From Sarcophilus harrisii (taxonomy: Eukaryota > Chordata > Mammalia > Dasyuromorphia > Dasyuridae), in the NCBI RefSeq assembly GCF_902635505.1, contig NC_045430.1:248001-312000 (forward strand): a stretch of 64,000 bases of DNA, in the 5' to 3' direction. The notes under the pieces were generated by a model. The model was not told where the DNA came from. It did no database searches and worked only from the letters and a program-made list of their open reading frames with translations. A program made the translations under genes and the position numbers. The first letter of the stretch is position 1. The number at the start of each line of letters is the position of its first letter. Below, in pieces: positions 10,226-22,416 of this stretch.

Positions 10226-11205
10226 TTGGCCAAGAGCTCCTGGCCGGTTTCTCTCTCCTTGCTATCTTGTGCTGATGGACTGCAGAGATGGGTTCAGCTT
10301 CTTTGGGCTGTCAAGATATTGACAGGGGAGAGGGTGACAATTCTGAAGTTAGTGCAGAACAGCATTTTAAAGATAGGGGGAGCTACTCAGTCTGGACTGG
10401 TCAGCCTCTCTGAAAGAGATGTCATCCCTGAAAATTGTATCTGTTTTGAATTATAAGTGTCCCTAAACAGAAAGCCATCTGAGAGAAAGTAAGGTGTCAC
10501 TCAACTCAGCCTCCAGCCTGAACCTCAAATCCTGGGTGTGGATTCACAAAAATGTTTAGTTAAAATTTAAACAATTTATAAAGGAATATATGGTTCCAAT
10601 TTGGCCTAAAAGACCAAGAATTGGAAACAGAATTGGTTCAGTAGAAGGTATCACATGGGTCTGTTGGACCTTGTCACAAGCTATCAATTGGGATGTCAGG
10701 GCTAGCAAGGGGAGGAGAGAGAAAGGAGCCAGGTATAGGAGGAGGTAGGCTGTAGTGTTCTTCTTTTTCTATAATATGATGGTTCTCTGGGAGCAAGTTT
10801 CTTGGGGAGGTTTCTGGAGGCAGCTTTAGTTTCAGTTCCGATCAATAATCACCTCAAATACAGCCGGGAGTTAAAATCTAATCTTTTAGTCTCTTCCAAA
10901 ATAGCCCAGTGAGCTTTCCTTGGTTCTGAGAGCTCTTGTTGCTAGTCCTTTAGCTCTTCCAGCTTCTGCCTCTCTCCAACTGACTCTCCCTGAGGCTGAG
11001 ACCTTCTTATATATGATCTCTTAAAGGTGTGAACCCAAAGGTTGACTCCTCCTCTGAAAGAGTGGGATTGTGGGAGGTGTAAACTTGGATATCTCCCCAC
11101 TTGTGAACTCCAATGTCTGACCTCTCAAAGGTATAAAAATAATCATTGTTTCTATCAATTCCATTGAGTTATCACCTTGTTTCAAGTTCTGGCCCATAAC
11201 AGTAG
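10226..11205. repeat. Duplicated LTR-like block upstream of VENTX relic C
   Basis: The block is paralogous to 31,680-33,450. The distal half, about 10,540-11,201, ends GGCCCATAACA, has CT-rich and TATA-like stretches, and looks like a solo LTR. I could not find a convincing target-site duplication, so LTR origin is a guess. It holds no frame with a known domain. Confidence 0.45.
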
Positions 11206-11560
11206 GCTAGAAAAAATTGGGGAGTGAGACCACCCAATATGGGGAGGGCCCTTTGGCTTCCTTAGTTGCTACATGAAAAATCATAGTGCAAAGCCAAGGG
11301 AGGGGTGAGAGATGCAATAAAGCGGTTGGGAAAGAACGGGACCCACAATCACTTTGTAATATTTGGATGGCCAAGCCCCTTGCTGAACCAACTGCTCCGA
11401 GGCCAATTATTGAAAAGTCCCCACTTCTATGCAAGGATTTCATAAAGCAGCTGTTCTTGCCCATCGTTGAAGCCATTATTGGCTGTCTCTGGATAAAAGA
11501 TCTCACAGTTTTGTCTACAAGAAGATCTTTCCACCCCCCTCTATTTCCAACTTCCTCCAG

Positions 11561-12600
11561 ATGACAAAGACCCATTCTCTGGGGAATGGCTGTCCCAGAG
11601 CAGCCAGAAATCCTCACACTTCGACCACGATGACTCTGAGACCTCCGCTGGAAGGGAAGGCCGAGGTCGGCGCGGCCTTGGGGGAGGCCCGGTTCTTTCG
11701 GGTCTGATATCTCGGATATCCTCTACAAGTGCCGGCCCCCAGATCTACCTGCCCCACCGCCACCGTTGGAGGTCTTCCCAACTTCGAATCCAGGTCCCCG
11801 GGTGAGGAAATTTCTCAGGAGATCAGCAGTGGCCACTGCGGACTGACCAAGGGCCCGGAAACCCCGCCCCTTTCGGACGGTTTCGCCAACAAGCAGATCA
11901 GCACTCTGGAGAGCTCCTCCAAACGCCGCACTAACTGGGCGCCTCAGAAAGGAGGAAACTGGCGGCGGGAGGCAGCTGGCGCAAGTTCAGATCAAAACCT
12001 GGGCGCAAAGTCCCCGCAAGAGGCTGAAACGCCAGTTGCAGGACTTGGGGTCCCCCGACCCCCTCCAGGCTTCCCCCTCCACTTTTACAGCCCCCTGCCC
12101 CAGTGCTCAGCACCAGCGCCGCCGCGGGCCTGCAGTACACGTACCCCGGTTGGCCGTAGCTCCCAGGCCCCGAGCTTGCCAGGAGCCTTTTGCGGCTGCC
12201 CTGGCCCTCCCCCTCTGCCCTCTCTGCCCTTTCCCCGGCTCCTGCAAAGTTATCCCTTCTGCCATCGCGTCAGTGCTGGCTTGTCCGCTAAGCAGCTGTT
12301 CGAACCAGGCCTCCTTTCTGAGGGCCATGTGACCTAGAGGTCTGTAATCCCCCCTGGTGGGGGGTAACTGGTACTGAGAGAGGAGAGAGAACAAGGGAGC
12401 AAGAGACAGATCGCTCCGGGAGAGAGTCTAACTCGGAAGACTTTAGGAAATAATGGTCTGCTCTGTCTTCTGCCCCTGGAAGGAATCCACACATGAACTT
12501 GTACATATTTGCGAAATTATTTGAAGTAGATTATGAACAGAGAAATCTTTATGGACATGTGAAATAATTAGGTTTTTAAAAAAATAAATAATAAATAAAA
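11561..12600 (+). pseudogene. VENTX-type homeobox relic, copy C
   Basis: This is a decayed, intronless copy of a VENT-family homeobox gene. At the start, ATG ACA AAG is followed, one base out of frame, by SGEWLSQSS; VENTX and frog Vent proteins have the N-terminal motif WLSQSS or WLAQSS. The homeobox starts at 11,874 (TVFANKQISTLE in this or a neighbouring frame). Relative to copy E it has lost three bases in separate one-base steps before the helix-3 part QIKTW at about 12,000. A TAA at homeodomain position 25 is shared by all copies. An A-rich end with AATAAA lies near 12,577-12,600, as expected for a retrocopy. Real VENTX is a DNA-binding repressor and marker of early embryo fate; this copy cannot make the domain. 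Confidence 0.75.
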
Positions 12601-13340
12601 GAATAGCTTCTGTAATTGTAAAAATGCTTTTTCTTTTTTACTTGATTGGGGAATCTCTTCTTATCTTGAGAATAAATCTTACCTGTCACATTCCTAGTGT
12701 TTCCTTTTCTCCCTTGGCTGATTCCCTTCTTTCTCTACTGCTCTCTTCCTTCTAAAATGCTTTCATGCTCTGCCCCAAGACCCTACAGAATATTGTTATT
12801 TGACTGTGTATTCTAAACTGGCCTGAAATTTAGAGAAGCACCGAATCTATATCCCAAGAACCTGAGTCTGCTCCGTCTGACAAGTAGCACCGGTATCCTG
12901 GACCATGATATTCTATATAGGAGGCCCTGGTCACAAAGGTGGGTAAAAGGTATGGGAGATGTGGAAGAGGAGAGAAGAGGGAGCTCATGGAGGATGCCCT
13001 TAACTTTTTTTTTTTTTTTTGCAAAAATGAGGTATAAAGTTCTTAGCTGAGAGAGTTGAGGGAGGGAAGCAAGGAAAGGGTTGAGGAGGATGAGCAGGTT
13101 TGGGAGATCTGTTGCAGAGAGTGGGAGAGTGAGCCAGTGAGGGTGATCTATCTTCTTGGAGTCTCAGGGGAGAGTTGAGTGCCAGATGATATCCCAAGGA
13201 TATCAAAGGGGGATGAGCATCTCTGGTGTGAGGGCTTGCTAAATGGTTCTGGGTACAATCATAGTATGACATCTTGAACATAAAACATTTTAGTGAATCA
13301 TTTGGTTGAGACAATGAAAACAATTGGCAAAATGCTCTGG
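12601..13340. repeat. Duplicon C, spacer and P block, copy 2 of 5
   Basis: This non-coding sequence is shared with the blocks near 7,691, 20,870, 34,860 and 45,740. No gene recognised. Confidence 0.75.
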
Positions 13341-14460
13341 AAAAGTCAAAGCTGCCTCAATGAACCTCGATGGTGACTTTTCCTTGCAAACCCGTCTGGG
13401 CCTGGTCTAAGGGACCTCTCTCTCCCCAGAGGCCGGATTTCTCCTATCCAGCCTATGTGTAGCCTGGTGATCTAGTATTTATAGGACCAGGGTTGTTCAT
13501 CCGAAAAACGATCCCTGAGTTAGGATGCAGGCAGGTCATGGACCGCCTTTGATGTTTCAGGGTAAAACAATTCCCAGCCGTGTGCAGGGGAAAGGCTCCC
13601 TAGATCAGCATCCTGTTTATAACAGAAAGCCCCAGGCAGTCAGAGCAGATAATCCATATGGTGCTCCATAAAGAATCTGCTCCTTCAGAAAAAGAGAGAG
13701 AAGAAGTGAAGGGGGGAAGAGAGTAAGAGGTGGGGAAAGGAGAGAGAAACACCTTGGGAAAGGGAGAGAGAAGATGTAAACTAGAGAGCAAGGTGGTTTT
13801 TCTTCTGGGAAACCATATTAGCAATTGTGGCCTCCTTGAAATCTTTATAGAAATTGCCACAGTGCCCAGAGGGCACTGGATTTGAGCCTCCAGTAAAAAT
13901 AGCTGGCTTGGGAATTTTTGCAGCAAACTCCAAGATCTTGGGCTTCCTTTTATCAGTCAAACTTGGAGGGCAAGAAGAGCCTGGAGGGTGAAGGGTGTCC
14001 CATGCCCCAACCTCAAGCAGGTCTGCAAAGTTCTCTGAGATCTTTCCAATCCTGAAGTCTCAGCTAGATTTCTAAGCCTTGAATGGGGGTGTAAATGAGC
14101 CATTACTGAAATTACTTGATGCTGATTCAGAAAGGGAACAGCTTGGAAGAGGAAGCATCATGAATAATCACATGCAAAGAAATGGTGGATAAATCTAAGA
14201 ACTCAATTATTGTTAGGAGAAGGTTATAATCCTCTGGAATGGTCAAAGTTTGGAAAATGGAAAGCATTTTGCAGACATTAGGTTCAGACCAACGATTTAC
14301 ACCCAAGCTATTCCTGCGCGCTGTCCCAGATATCAATGTGTGAGCAAGGTCAAATAAAGGAACGTCTGCATTACCTAGGACAGAAAGCAATTTCTGAATA
14401 TTTCTCTTAGGCCTTCTTTGCCCACAAATTATAGCCAGAGAATGAGTTCAGATTCTAAGA
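13341..14460. repeat. Duplicon C, R block
   Basis: Paralogous to 1-1,180, 35,555-36,670 and 46,455-47,400. It is non-coding as far as I can see. Confidence 0.8.
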
Positions 14461-15877
14461 ATGGGGTTTAGAGTGGTGATTGAGGGTGTGAAGTGCGGGT
14501 TAGGCAAAAGAAATCCAAAGAGACAAAGCCTGCTTTTTCCCCTGGGGCCTCGAGGATTGAGGACTTTAGTGCTCACTATCCTTTGGTGCAGAAGCACTAG
14601 CTCTTGGACCTTCATCCTTATCTCAGAATCCCAGAGGCAGAACTACCCTGACCCCAGGCTACATTGTGGAGCTGGGGAGAATAACCCTAGTGGTACATGT
14701 AGGGCTTCCCCAAACTCCCAAGGGTGGGGTGTCCTGAACTCCCAAAACACGGTCACAGGGATGCTCAAAGCTCCAGCAAGGGTAGATTAAGAGCTCCCTG
14801 AGGCGCTTGTACTGAGGGGTGGGGCTCACCAAATGCTTTTGGGGTGGAGCTTCCAAAAAGAAGGACGTTCCTCACATCCTAAAGGAGTGGGGGCGTGGTT
14901 CCGCAGTCTTTGTGGCCTAGGGGCGGGGTTCTCTAAATCACCCTGGAGACCTGGGCTTCTTAGGAGCCCTAATACTGAGCAGGAAGCGGACCTCTACTCT
15001 GCTTCTTATTGTTCCACCTTTAAAGACTAGATCTGAATGCGACCTGAGAGGGTATTTTTACAGCTCCGAAACGGTATGTAGAGGCCAGCTGATTAGTTCA
15101 TGTTAGTGGGATGTTCTGGTTACTCACTGAGCCCAGTCTCAGTTAACAGCAATGGGGTGGGTGGCAAGTGGACCCCAAGTCAGTGCCATCTTGGACTGCA
15201 TCAATGCGGGAGGTATTGACCGAGCTCGGCTCCTCGTGGGGCCGGATTAGTGCGGGCAGTTCCGCTGGGCTCCCTCCCCCACCTTAGTTGCCTGACCCCA
15301 TACACTTTGGGTTCAGATGTAGGTTTAGATGGGGGAGCCCAGTTTACAGCCAAGCCGGCCAGGGACTCTCGGTCCCTTTGATGCAGGAGCTGCAGACCCT
15401 TCAGCAGCCCAAACCGAAGCCCTTTGGGCTACATTAGTGTGGAGGAGCATGGCCTGCAGATATCGTTAGCACTATTCTGTGGCCTCCTAGAACCTTTGGA
15501 ATTGATCCGGGATCTTCTGTTTTGGGGTTTGAGAAGGGAGCCAGTGAATCCGAGAGTGTTGGAGAAGCCAGCCAGAATGGGAGGGCCTGGAGCCCAAGTG
15601 CTCTAATGGGTTTGGAATTGGTCAGCAAGAGCCAGGGGATTGAGAGATTTCCAGTATCTGACGTTCTGTCCCTGGGGGGAGGGTTGAACCTTGTTCAGCT
15701 GGGCCCCAGAGAGCTGAAAGGGAGCGGGGAAGAGGATTGGCAAAGAATTGAAACTGGAGGCCAGAGGAAAGTCTTCCTCCCGAAAGGTGACCTCCAGTGT
15801 AATGGCCTGACTTCTTGCAGCTTCTTCCTTGCAGCCTGGAAAGTGACTAGATTCCAACTGAGCCCTTCCCTGTTCTC
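14461..15877 (+). promoter_or_regulatory. GC-rich leader of Ras-like copy C
   Basis: This leader block matches those before the other Ras frames, with GGGGGCGTGG near 14,890, a GTATGT donor-like site with GT at 15,074, and an acceptor-like CCTTGCAG ending at 15,834. Relative to the other copies it carries an extra segment of roughly 48 bases near 15,088-15,135. Confidence 0.4.
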
Positions 15878-16504
15878 ATGGCTTTTTGTGTCCATACCTC
15901 CATTGGTGATTCAGACAGACGCAGAACCAAGATGTATAAGTTGGCCGTGATGGGCACCTGTTCTGTGGGCAAGACTGCACTGACCATGCAGTTCAGTAGG
16001 AATCATTTTGTGACCGAGTATGACCCCACGATCCAAGATTTCTACAGTAAGGATACAGTGGTGGATGAAGAGCAGTGCCAGCTGGACATCATGGATACCA
16101 CGTGCAGTGGAGGATTTTATTATCTGAGGAACCATTCCATGCTCTGGGGAGAGGGCTTCCTCTTGATCTATGCAGTGAATGACCGCCATTCTTTTGAGAA
16201 TGTGAATTTCTTCTGGGACATTCTGCAGTGGCTCAAGGGCACCAACCATGTACCCGTGGTGTTGGTGGCCAACAAAGTAGACGTGACCGACAGGCTGGTG
16301 GACCCCACACTGGGTCAAGAGGTGGCCAGGAGCTTTGGGGTCCCTTATGTGGAGACATCGGCCAAGACTGGGCAAGGTGTGGAGCAAGCCTTCCATGAGC
16401 TGGTTCGAGAAATTTGGAGGATCCAAGCTGAGGAGTAACTCAAGATTCTCCCTAATACTGAATAGAGGGAGGCCTGTGGGTGCAAGTGTTGCACAATCCA
16501 GTGA
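15878..16504 (+). pseudogene. Ras-family GTPase copy C, tail lost by a stop
   Basis: All 627 bases align with the intact copy B without an indel. The open part, 186 codons, holds the P-loop GTCSVGKT, switch I EYDPTIQDFY, NKVD and ETSAK. A TAA at 16,436-16,438 replaces the codon after AEE, and a TAG follows 24 bases later, so the C-terminal region and the CTIQ box are read only past stops. Ras position 60, normally an invariant Gly, is Cys, and 61 is Ser. The product, if made, would be a soluble G domain with no lipid anchor. I lean to pseudogene because copy A shares the same stop, but the untouched G domain leaves room for a shortened functional protein. Confidence 0.7.
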
Positions 16505-17560
16505 GCAGGTACACCCTTACCCTGATCCTGCCCCCTAATTCCCCTCTCATCTGGCCTAGAATACCTCCAAATTCCCTAGCCACTCCCCAGCCTTCAATAC
16601 CTTCATCTGGACCCTTCCTTCTGCCTGCTCTTCACTGCCAAGCCCTTTGGGGCCTTATAAGGATTTTCCCAGGAACCACTTGGAGGGACCTGTCTGTGTT
16701 TCTATATTAAGAGTTTTGTTTTGGATTTTTGCTTTTGTTTCCCCTTTTGAGCAGGAATGATTACCTCATTGCCTGGGTATCCTGAACAGGCAAGGAAAGA
16801 CTCCATTCCTCCTTGAGTGTGCAGTCTTCCCTGGCCTCTCTGGCTGCCAGAGACCCCAGAGACAGCCAGCTCCCTGGAGACTTTCTGTCTAGTCCGGCCC
16901 TCATCTTCAGCAGCCTCCTCTGCCTTCCTGGAGGCTGTATGTGGGGTTTCTTTATTGGACTTTCCCCTGCTCCCCCAACAGAGACCCTGCCTCCGGAGAC
17001 TAGGGCAAAGTGATTCTCCCTCCTGCCCCTGGGCTTGGTGTATTTGCTGTCTGGAGCCAGATCACCACCCCTGTCTCCTCCAGAAGACCTTGTTTGTGGT
17101 GTTGGTGAGCAGCCCTGCTCCGAAGTGGTCCCCATTCAGGGACCCTCAAGACCAGACTGGGGGAATATGGGGGTTTTCTTGTTCCTCACGTTGAGCTTGT
17201 TTGTTCTCAACTTGCTTGTCATCTGGAGCACTTTTTTTTGTTTTTCTTTTGTTTTCTTTTTTTTCCTGAGGCCATTGGGGTTAAGTGACTTGCCCAGGGC
17301 CACACTGTTAGGATGTGTTAAGTGTCTGAAGCCAGATTTGAACTCTAGTCTTGCTGAGTTTGGTGCTGGTGCTGTAACCTCTGCCCACCTAGCTGCCCCT
17401 GGAGCACTTTGGATAGCGGTGAGAGGTTGGGGCTGAATGGGGCTGCCTCCTTCCCGCAGGATGCTTTTAGACATAAGTGCCATTAAAATTATAATTTCTG
17501 TTTTAGCAGCCAGATAAAGCCCTTTAGACATTGCAAGTTGAATTACTTTAATTGCCTCCA
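16505..17560 (+). repeat. Duplicon C, 3' block
   Basis: This is the shared block downstream of Ras, the likely 3' untranslated part of the original transcript. The same block follows copies A and D. The frames in it differ between copies. Confidence 0.65.
17235..17398 (-). mobile_element. tRNA-derived marsupial SINE, shared with unit A
   Basis: Flanked by CTGGAGCACTTT at 17,223-17,234 and 17,399-17,410. The insertion site is the same as at 4,519, and unit D is empty there. It therefore entered an ancestor of A and C after D had split off. Confidence 0.85.
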
Positions 17561-17857
17561 AGAGAAGTGGAGTTGGAGGGGCCTGGCTGTAAATGTTCTG
17601 AGTAGATACCTCACAGCTGCAGGTCAGGTGGGGGTCTGCTTAGGAACCTTCTGACAGGGGCATCTTTGTATTATCTCAGGAGTTCTGGTGAAAAGGGCAG
17701 TGGGTGAGTCTCCTGTTTCCGTTAAAAGTATCAAGGATTCTAAAGCTACCTGTTTGGCTTTGGGGTAGGCTTTTGAGTAGGAAGAGGATTTCATTTTAAG
17801 GGACTTCCTTCACACTTGGATTCAGAGTTGATTATTTTTCTTCTTGAATTACTTATA

Positions 17858-17863
17858 AATAAA
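17858..17863 (+). terminator. Candidate poly(A) signal AATAAA, unit C
   Basis: An AATAAA followed by a GT-rich stretch lies about 1.35 kb after the Ras tail, and the equivalent in unit D is at 39,856-39,861. It could end the Ras-like transcript. No cleavage data are available. Confidence 0.35.
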
Positions 17864-17934
17864 AATTTCGGTTTGTTTATACGTGTGTTTCTGGTAGTTT
17901 CTCATGGGTTGATATGCTTGGAATAGGAATCACA

Positions 17935-18085
17935 TGAGGGCAGTATAGCCTAGTGGAGAGAGGGCTGGGGTTGGGAGTGAGGAAGGCATGGGTGTTGTAG
18001 CTGTGGGACCTTGGGCTTTAGTTTTCTCACCAGTAAGAAGTGGGGGAGGAGAAGGGGAGGGTTGGTCTAGACTCTCAGGTCCCTC
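17935..18085 (+). mobile_element. Old SINE-like fragment
   Basis: GGCAGTATAGCCTAGTGGAGAG followed by GACCTTGGGC and TTTTCTCACC is a worn tRNA-SINE or MIR-like pattern. The unit D counterpart is at about 39,935-40,090. Confidence 0.5.
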
Positions 18086-20029
18086 TTAACTTTACCACTA
18101 GAGGGGGTCTAAGTCTGAAGCTCAGTTCAATGGGTTGATAGTGATCCCTAGAAATACTCCTGTCTGTAATCTAGCCATCAAGTGTCATAATTTTTATCTC
18201 TGATTCTGTCATCTCTATAGTAACTAATCATCTCTATTAATGTCATCACTTATTATAGACCAGTCCTATACGCTTTATTATCTCTTATCTTTTTATGTAG
18301 TTGTCATTTCTCTCTGCACACTCTCTCCACCCCATTTTTAATTTAACATGATCATAAATACTCATTTTGCATTTCATAATGTTCTCTACTTCTTTGTCCA
18401 AAATTTCCTCCCTTCTCCTGACAAGGTAGACTATTCCTCATTCTCCTAATTTGCCTATAATATCTCCTTTTATATTGAAATCATAAACCCATTTTGACCT
18501 TATGTTGGAGTAGGGTATTAGATGCTAGTCAACGCCTAGCTTCTGCCATAGTATTTTCCAATTTTCCTAGCCATTTTTATCCAATAGAGAGCTCTCAGTC
18601 CAGAAACGGGCATGTTTGGGTTTAATCAAACACTTGATCATTATAGTCACTGAGCATTGTGTCTTATATACTTCATCTATTTCACTGATTCTTTACTCTT
18701 AGTCCAACCAGCGATTTTGAAGACTGCCTCTTAATAAATATGGGATTAGGTCTGGTATGGCTAGGCCACCTTCCTTTCTAGCATTTGTTTAACAAGATTT
18801 TGGATTCCCAAGTTTTCTCCCTCCTTCCTTCTTCTCCTCTCTTATGAAGAAGGAGTGTAGTTGGATCTAGTTTATACCTGAGCTCTCATGTAAGACACAA
18901 TTCAACATTAGTCACAGTTGTGAAAGAGTCACCTGATCAAAAGGAAAAAATGGGAGAAGAAAAACAACGCTTTGATCTGCATTCAGAGTCCATGAGTTCT
19001 GTATCAGGGTATGGATTGCATTTTCTTTCATGAGTTTTTTGTACTCATCTTAGATCATTTTGTTGCTGAGAAGAGCAGAGTTACTCAGAGTTGATCATCG
19101 TACGATGTTACTGATACTGTGCACAGTGTTATCCTGGTTCTGCTCATTTCACTTTGTATCACTTTGTACAAGTCTTTCCAGGTTTTTCTGAAATCTGCCT
19201 GTTCATTTCTTAGTGTATAATAATATTCCTTTATATTCATATACCAAAATGTATTCATTCCCTAATTGGGAATTCCTTCCTCCATCCTTCCCCACAATGA
19301 CTCTGGGCAACCTCGCCTTTTTCCTTGCAGTCCCCAGTCTCTCTACACTTTCATCTTCTCTTTTTTCTGATCTCCTTAAATTTCAGGCAGACTTGTTTCA
19401 CGTTGTTTTCCTGGCATGTGCCAAACCTCTTTGGGTGGGTTGTTTCTTGAAACTCCTGGGACAAGACAGGACCTGGACCAGTCAGTTATCTCTCCAAATG
19501 AACACATACTCATACAGTATTGTTGTTGAAGTGTCTAATGATCTCTTGGTCCTGCTCATTTCACTCAGCATCAGTTCATGCAAGTTTCTCCAATCCTCTC
19601 TGTATTCATCCTGCTGGTCATTTCTTACAGAACAATAATATTCCCTAACATTTATATACCACAATTTACTCAGTCATTCTTTGATGAGCATCCATTCAGT
19701 TTCCAGTTTGTAGTCACTTGAACTCTACCACTAGAGGGGGTCTAAGTCTATGAAGCTCAGTTCAATGGGATGATAGTGTTCCCTAGAAATAGTTTTATCT
19801 ATCATCTGGCCATCAGGTGTCATAATATTTATCTCTGAATCGGTCATCTCTATAGTAACTAATATGGCTAGCATTTTCATTGATGAGTTCTTTGTACTTG
19901 TCTTAGATCATTTTGTTGCTGAGAAGAGCAGTTACTCATAGTCGATCATCACACAATGTTGCTGATGCGGTGCACAGTGTTTTCCTGGTTCTGTTCACTT
20001 CACTTTGAATATTAAACTCTTTGCATATG
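18086..20029 (-). mobile_element. Patchwork of L1 fragments with an internal repeat
   Basis: There are antisense L1 pieces from both the 3' UTR and ORF2, in non-canonical order. Phrases at 18,090-18,240 recur at 19,720-19,866, and the 19,030-19,160 type recurs at 19,890-20,010. The first 1.1 kb is paralogous to 40,090-41,290 in unit D. No intact frame. Confidence 0.7.
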
Positions 20030-20483
20030 TTTTGAAAATAAGAAGCAATTATTTAAAATTAAATTAAATCTATTATTGAAAAAAGAAAAATGTCCTATTT
20101 AAGAGCACCAAAAGGACTAACAAAGGACTCTATTGAAGTCCAAAGGGTCTTGAATGAATTGGTGTTCCAATGATATTGGTGCTCACTAAAAAGGCTTTGC
20201 CTTGTGCCACTCATATCAATAAAGTCTATTTTTTCCCATGTCTGTTAGGGAGCATCTGTCCTCTCAGAGTCCTACCCAACTAAGGATGCAGGAAATGATT
20301 TAGATAAATCTGAACTGATGCAATAAATGGCAGAAAGAAAACCAGGGGATGATCTTGTAAATAGCAGAATACAACCAATTTGTTTTCATAGAAAATAAAT
20401 GGATCAAAGATTTTAAAAGTTATAAAAATGAACCATATTTTTAAAATTTATCAAGAGAGTAAAGGCAATTTGAAATACTTTGA
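20030..20483. other. Non-coding stretch, part L1-like
   Basis: AT-rich, no credible gene. Around 20,310-20,350 there is a faint plus-strand L1 3' pattern (GAACTGATGCAA). Confidence 0.4.
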
Positions 20484-21590
20484 TATGTGGTTACAAATAC
20501 CACTCTGTCGGTGCTGGCTCGCCTGCTAAGCGGCTGTCCAGACCAGGCCTCCTTCCTGAGGGCCATGTGACCTTAGAGGCCTGTAATTCCCCCTGGTGGG
20601 ACTGACTGATACTGAGGGAGGAGAGAGAATAAGGGAGCAAGAGACAGATCTCTCCAGGAGAGAGTCTAATTTGGAAGACTTCAGGAAATAATGGTCAGCT
20701 CTGTCTTCTGCCCATGGAAAGACTCCATACATGAACTTGTACATATTTGCTAAATTATTTGAAGTAAATTATGAACAGAGAATTTTTATGGACGTGTTAA
20801 ATAATTATTTTTTAAATAAATAAAAAATAAAAGAATAACTTATACAATTCTAAATGTACTTTCTCTTTTTTCCTTTCATCTCTGCCCTTGAATGGGGAAT
20901 CTCTTCTTATCTTGAGAATAAATTTTACCAGTTACATTCCACATGTTTCCTTTTCTCTCTTGGCTGATTCCCTTCTTTCTCTTCTCCTCTCTTCCCTCTA
21001 AAATCCTTTCCTGGTCCCTTCAGAATATTGTTATTTGACTATGTGTGACTCTAAACTGGCCTGAAAAGTTAGAGAAGCACCGAATCTATATCCCAAGAAC
21101 CTGAATCTGCTCCATCTGTCAAGTAGCTCCAGTATCTTGGCCCATGACATTTTTTATAGGAGGCCCTGGTCACAAAGGTCGGTAAAAGGTATGGGAGATG
21201 TGGAAGAGGAGAGAAGAGGGAGCTCATGGAGGATGCCCTTAACTTTTTTTTTTTCTATAAAAGTGAGGTATAAGGTTCTTAGTTGAGGGAGGGAAGTAAT
21301 GAAAGGATTGAGGAGGGGTGAGAAGGTTTGGAAGATCTGCTGTGGAGAATGGGAGAGTGAGCCAATGAGGGTGATCTGTTTTCTTGAAATCTCAGGGGAG
21401 AGTTGAGTGCCAGGTGGATCCCAAGGGTATCTAAGGAGGATGAGCATCTCTGGTGTGAGGGCTTGCCAAAGTGTTCTGGGTACATTGATAGTGTTACACC
21501 TTGAAGGTCAAACTCTTTTAGTGAGTCATTTGGTTGAGAGGAGAAGAACAATTGGGAAAGTGCTCTGCAAAAGTCAAAGCATTATAGAAA
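20484..21590 (+). repeat. Partial duplicon F: VENTX-relic 3' tail and P block
   Basis: It begins inside the VENTX-relic 3' region at GTGCTGGCTCGCCTGCTAAG, paralogous to 12,275, and runs through the P block. The homeobox itself is absent, so this unit is truncated on the left. Confidence 0.75.
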
Positions 21591-21619
21591 TACTAATTAT
21601 AAAAATAATAGATTATAAG

Positions 21620-21667
21620 AGATCTATAGATCTAATCTAGATTATCTAACAATAGATCTATAGATCT
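21620..21667. repeat. Twice-repeated perfect palindrome
   Basis: AGATCTATAGATCT, identical to its reverse complement, occurs at 21,620-21,633 and 21,654-21,667 inside an AT-rich stretch. It is absent from the paralogous place near 8,590. Confidence 0.9.
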
Positions 21668-21687
21668 AATAGGTCTGTAATAATAGA

Positions 21688-21888
21688 TCTAATACTAGAT
21701 GGCACAGTGTAAAACCCTGAGTCTAAATCCAGCCCCAGAAACTTTGTAGCTGGGTGACTCCGGCACTTTGGGCATCCTTAATCCCCTGCCCCTGGAGAAG
21801 GAAACGGAATCCGCTCCAGTATCTTTGCCAAGAAAATCCCAGGGACGGCGACCTGTGGGGCCACAGAGTCACTGAACAACAGTAACGC
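21688..21888 (+). mobile_element. Marsupial SINE fragment, paralogue of 8,609
   Basis: Same SINE body and same tail CCAGTATCTTTGCCAAGAAAA as at 8,609-8,802. Confidence 0.7.
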
Positions 21889-22375
21889 AAGACTCCAAAA
21901 GCCGAGGTCTTTCAGGGGCATTAAAGGCAATCCTCTAGGGATAAGAGGCAGAGAGCCAAAGCTTCTGCTCCGAAGCCCAGCACAGGGAGTGTCTGCGGCG
22001 GATCTGAATTCAGTCTCTGACTACAAGTAAAGCTTCCTCTGGCAGGAAGAGAGGGATTCCCAGGACTGGGAGCCGCAGAGCCGGGGAGACAGTGAGAGCT
22101 TCAGACCCAAGCGAGTTAGAGGGACGGCCTGCGCAGGGACAGCAGGGATCTTGGGTCGGGGCAAAATGACCAGAGCAGTTGGGAGAGGTTTCAGGCACAG
22201 GTAGAAGGCAGAGAAAGGTGCTGAGAGAAGTGAGGGCGGGTACACACACAGACACACACAGAGAGACACACACAGACACACACACAGACACACACAGAGA
22301 GACACACACAGACACACACACACACAGACACAGACACACACACACACAGAGACACACACAGACACACACACAGAG

Positions 22376-22416
<41 letters not shown>

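Noticed and set aside
11729-12337. Open 202-codon frame over VENTX relic C
   Set aside because: It starts at GTG, crosses the homeobox in a mixed frame and loses helix 3; it is not a real protein.
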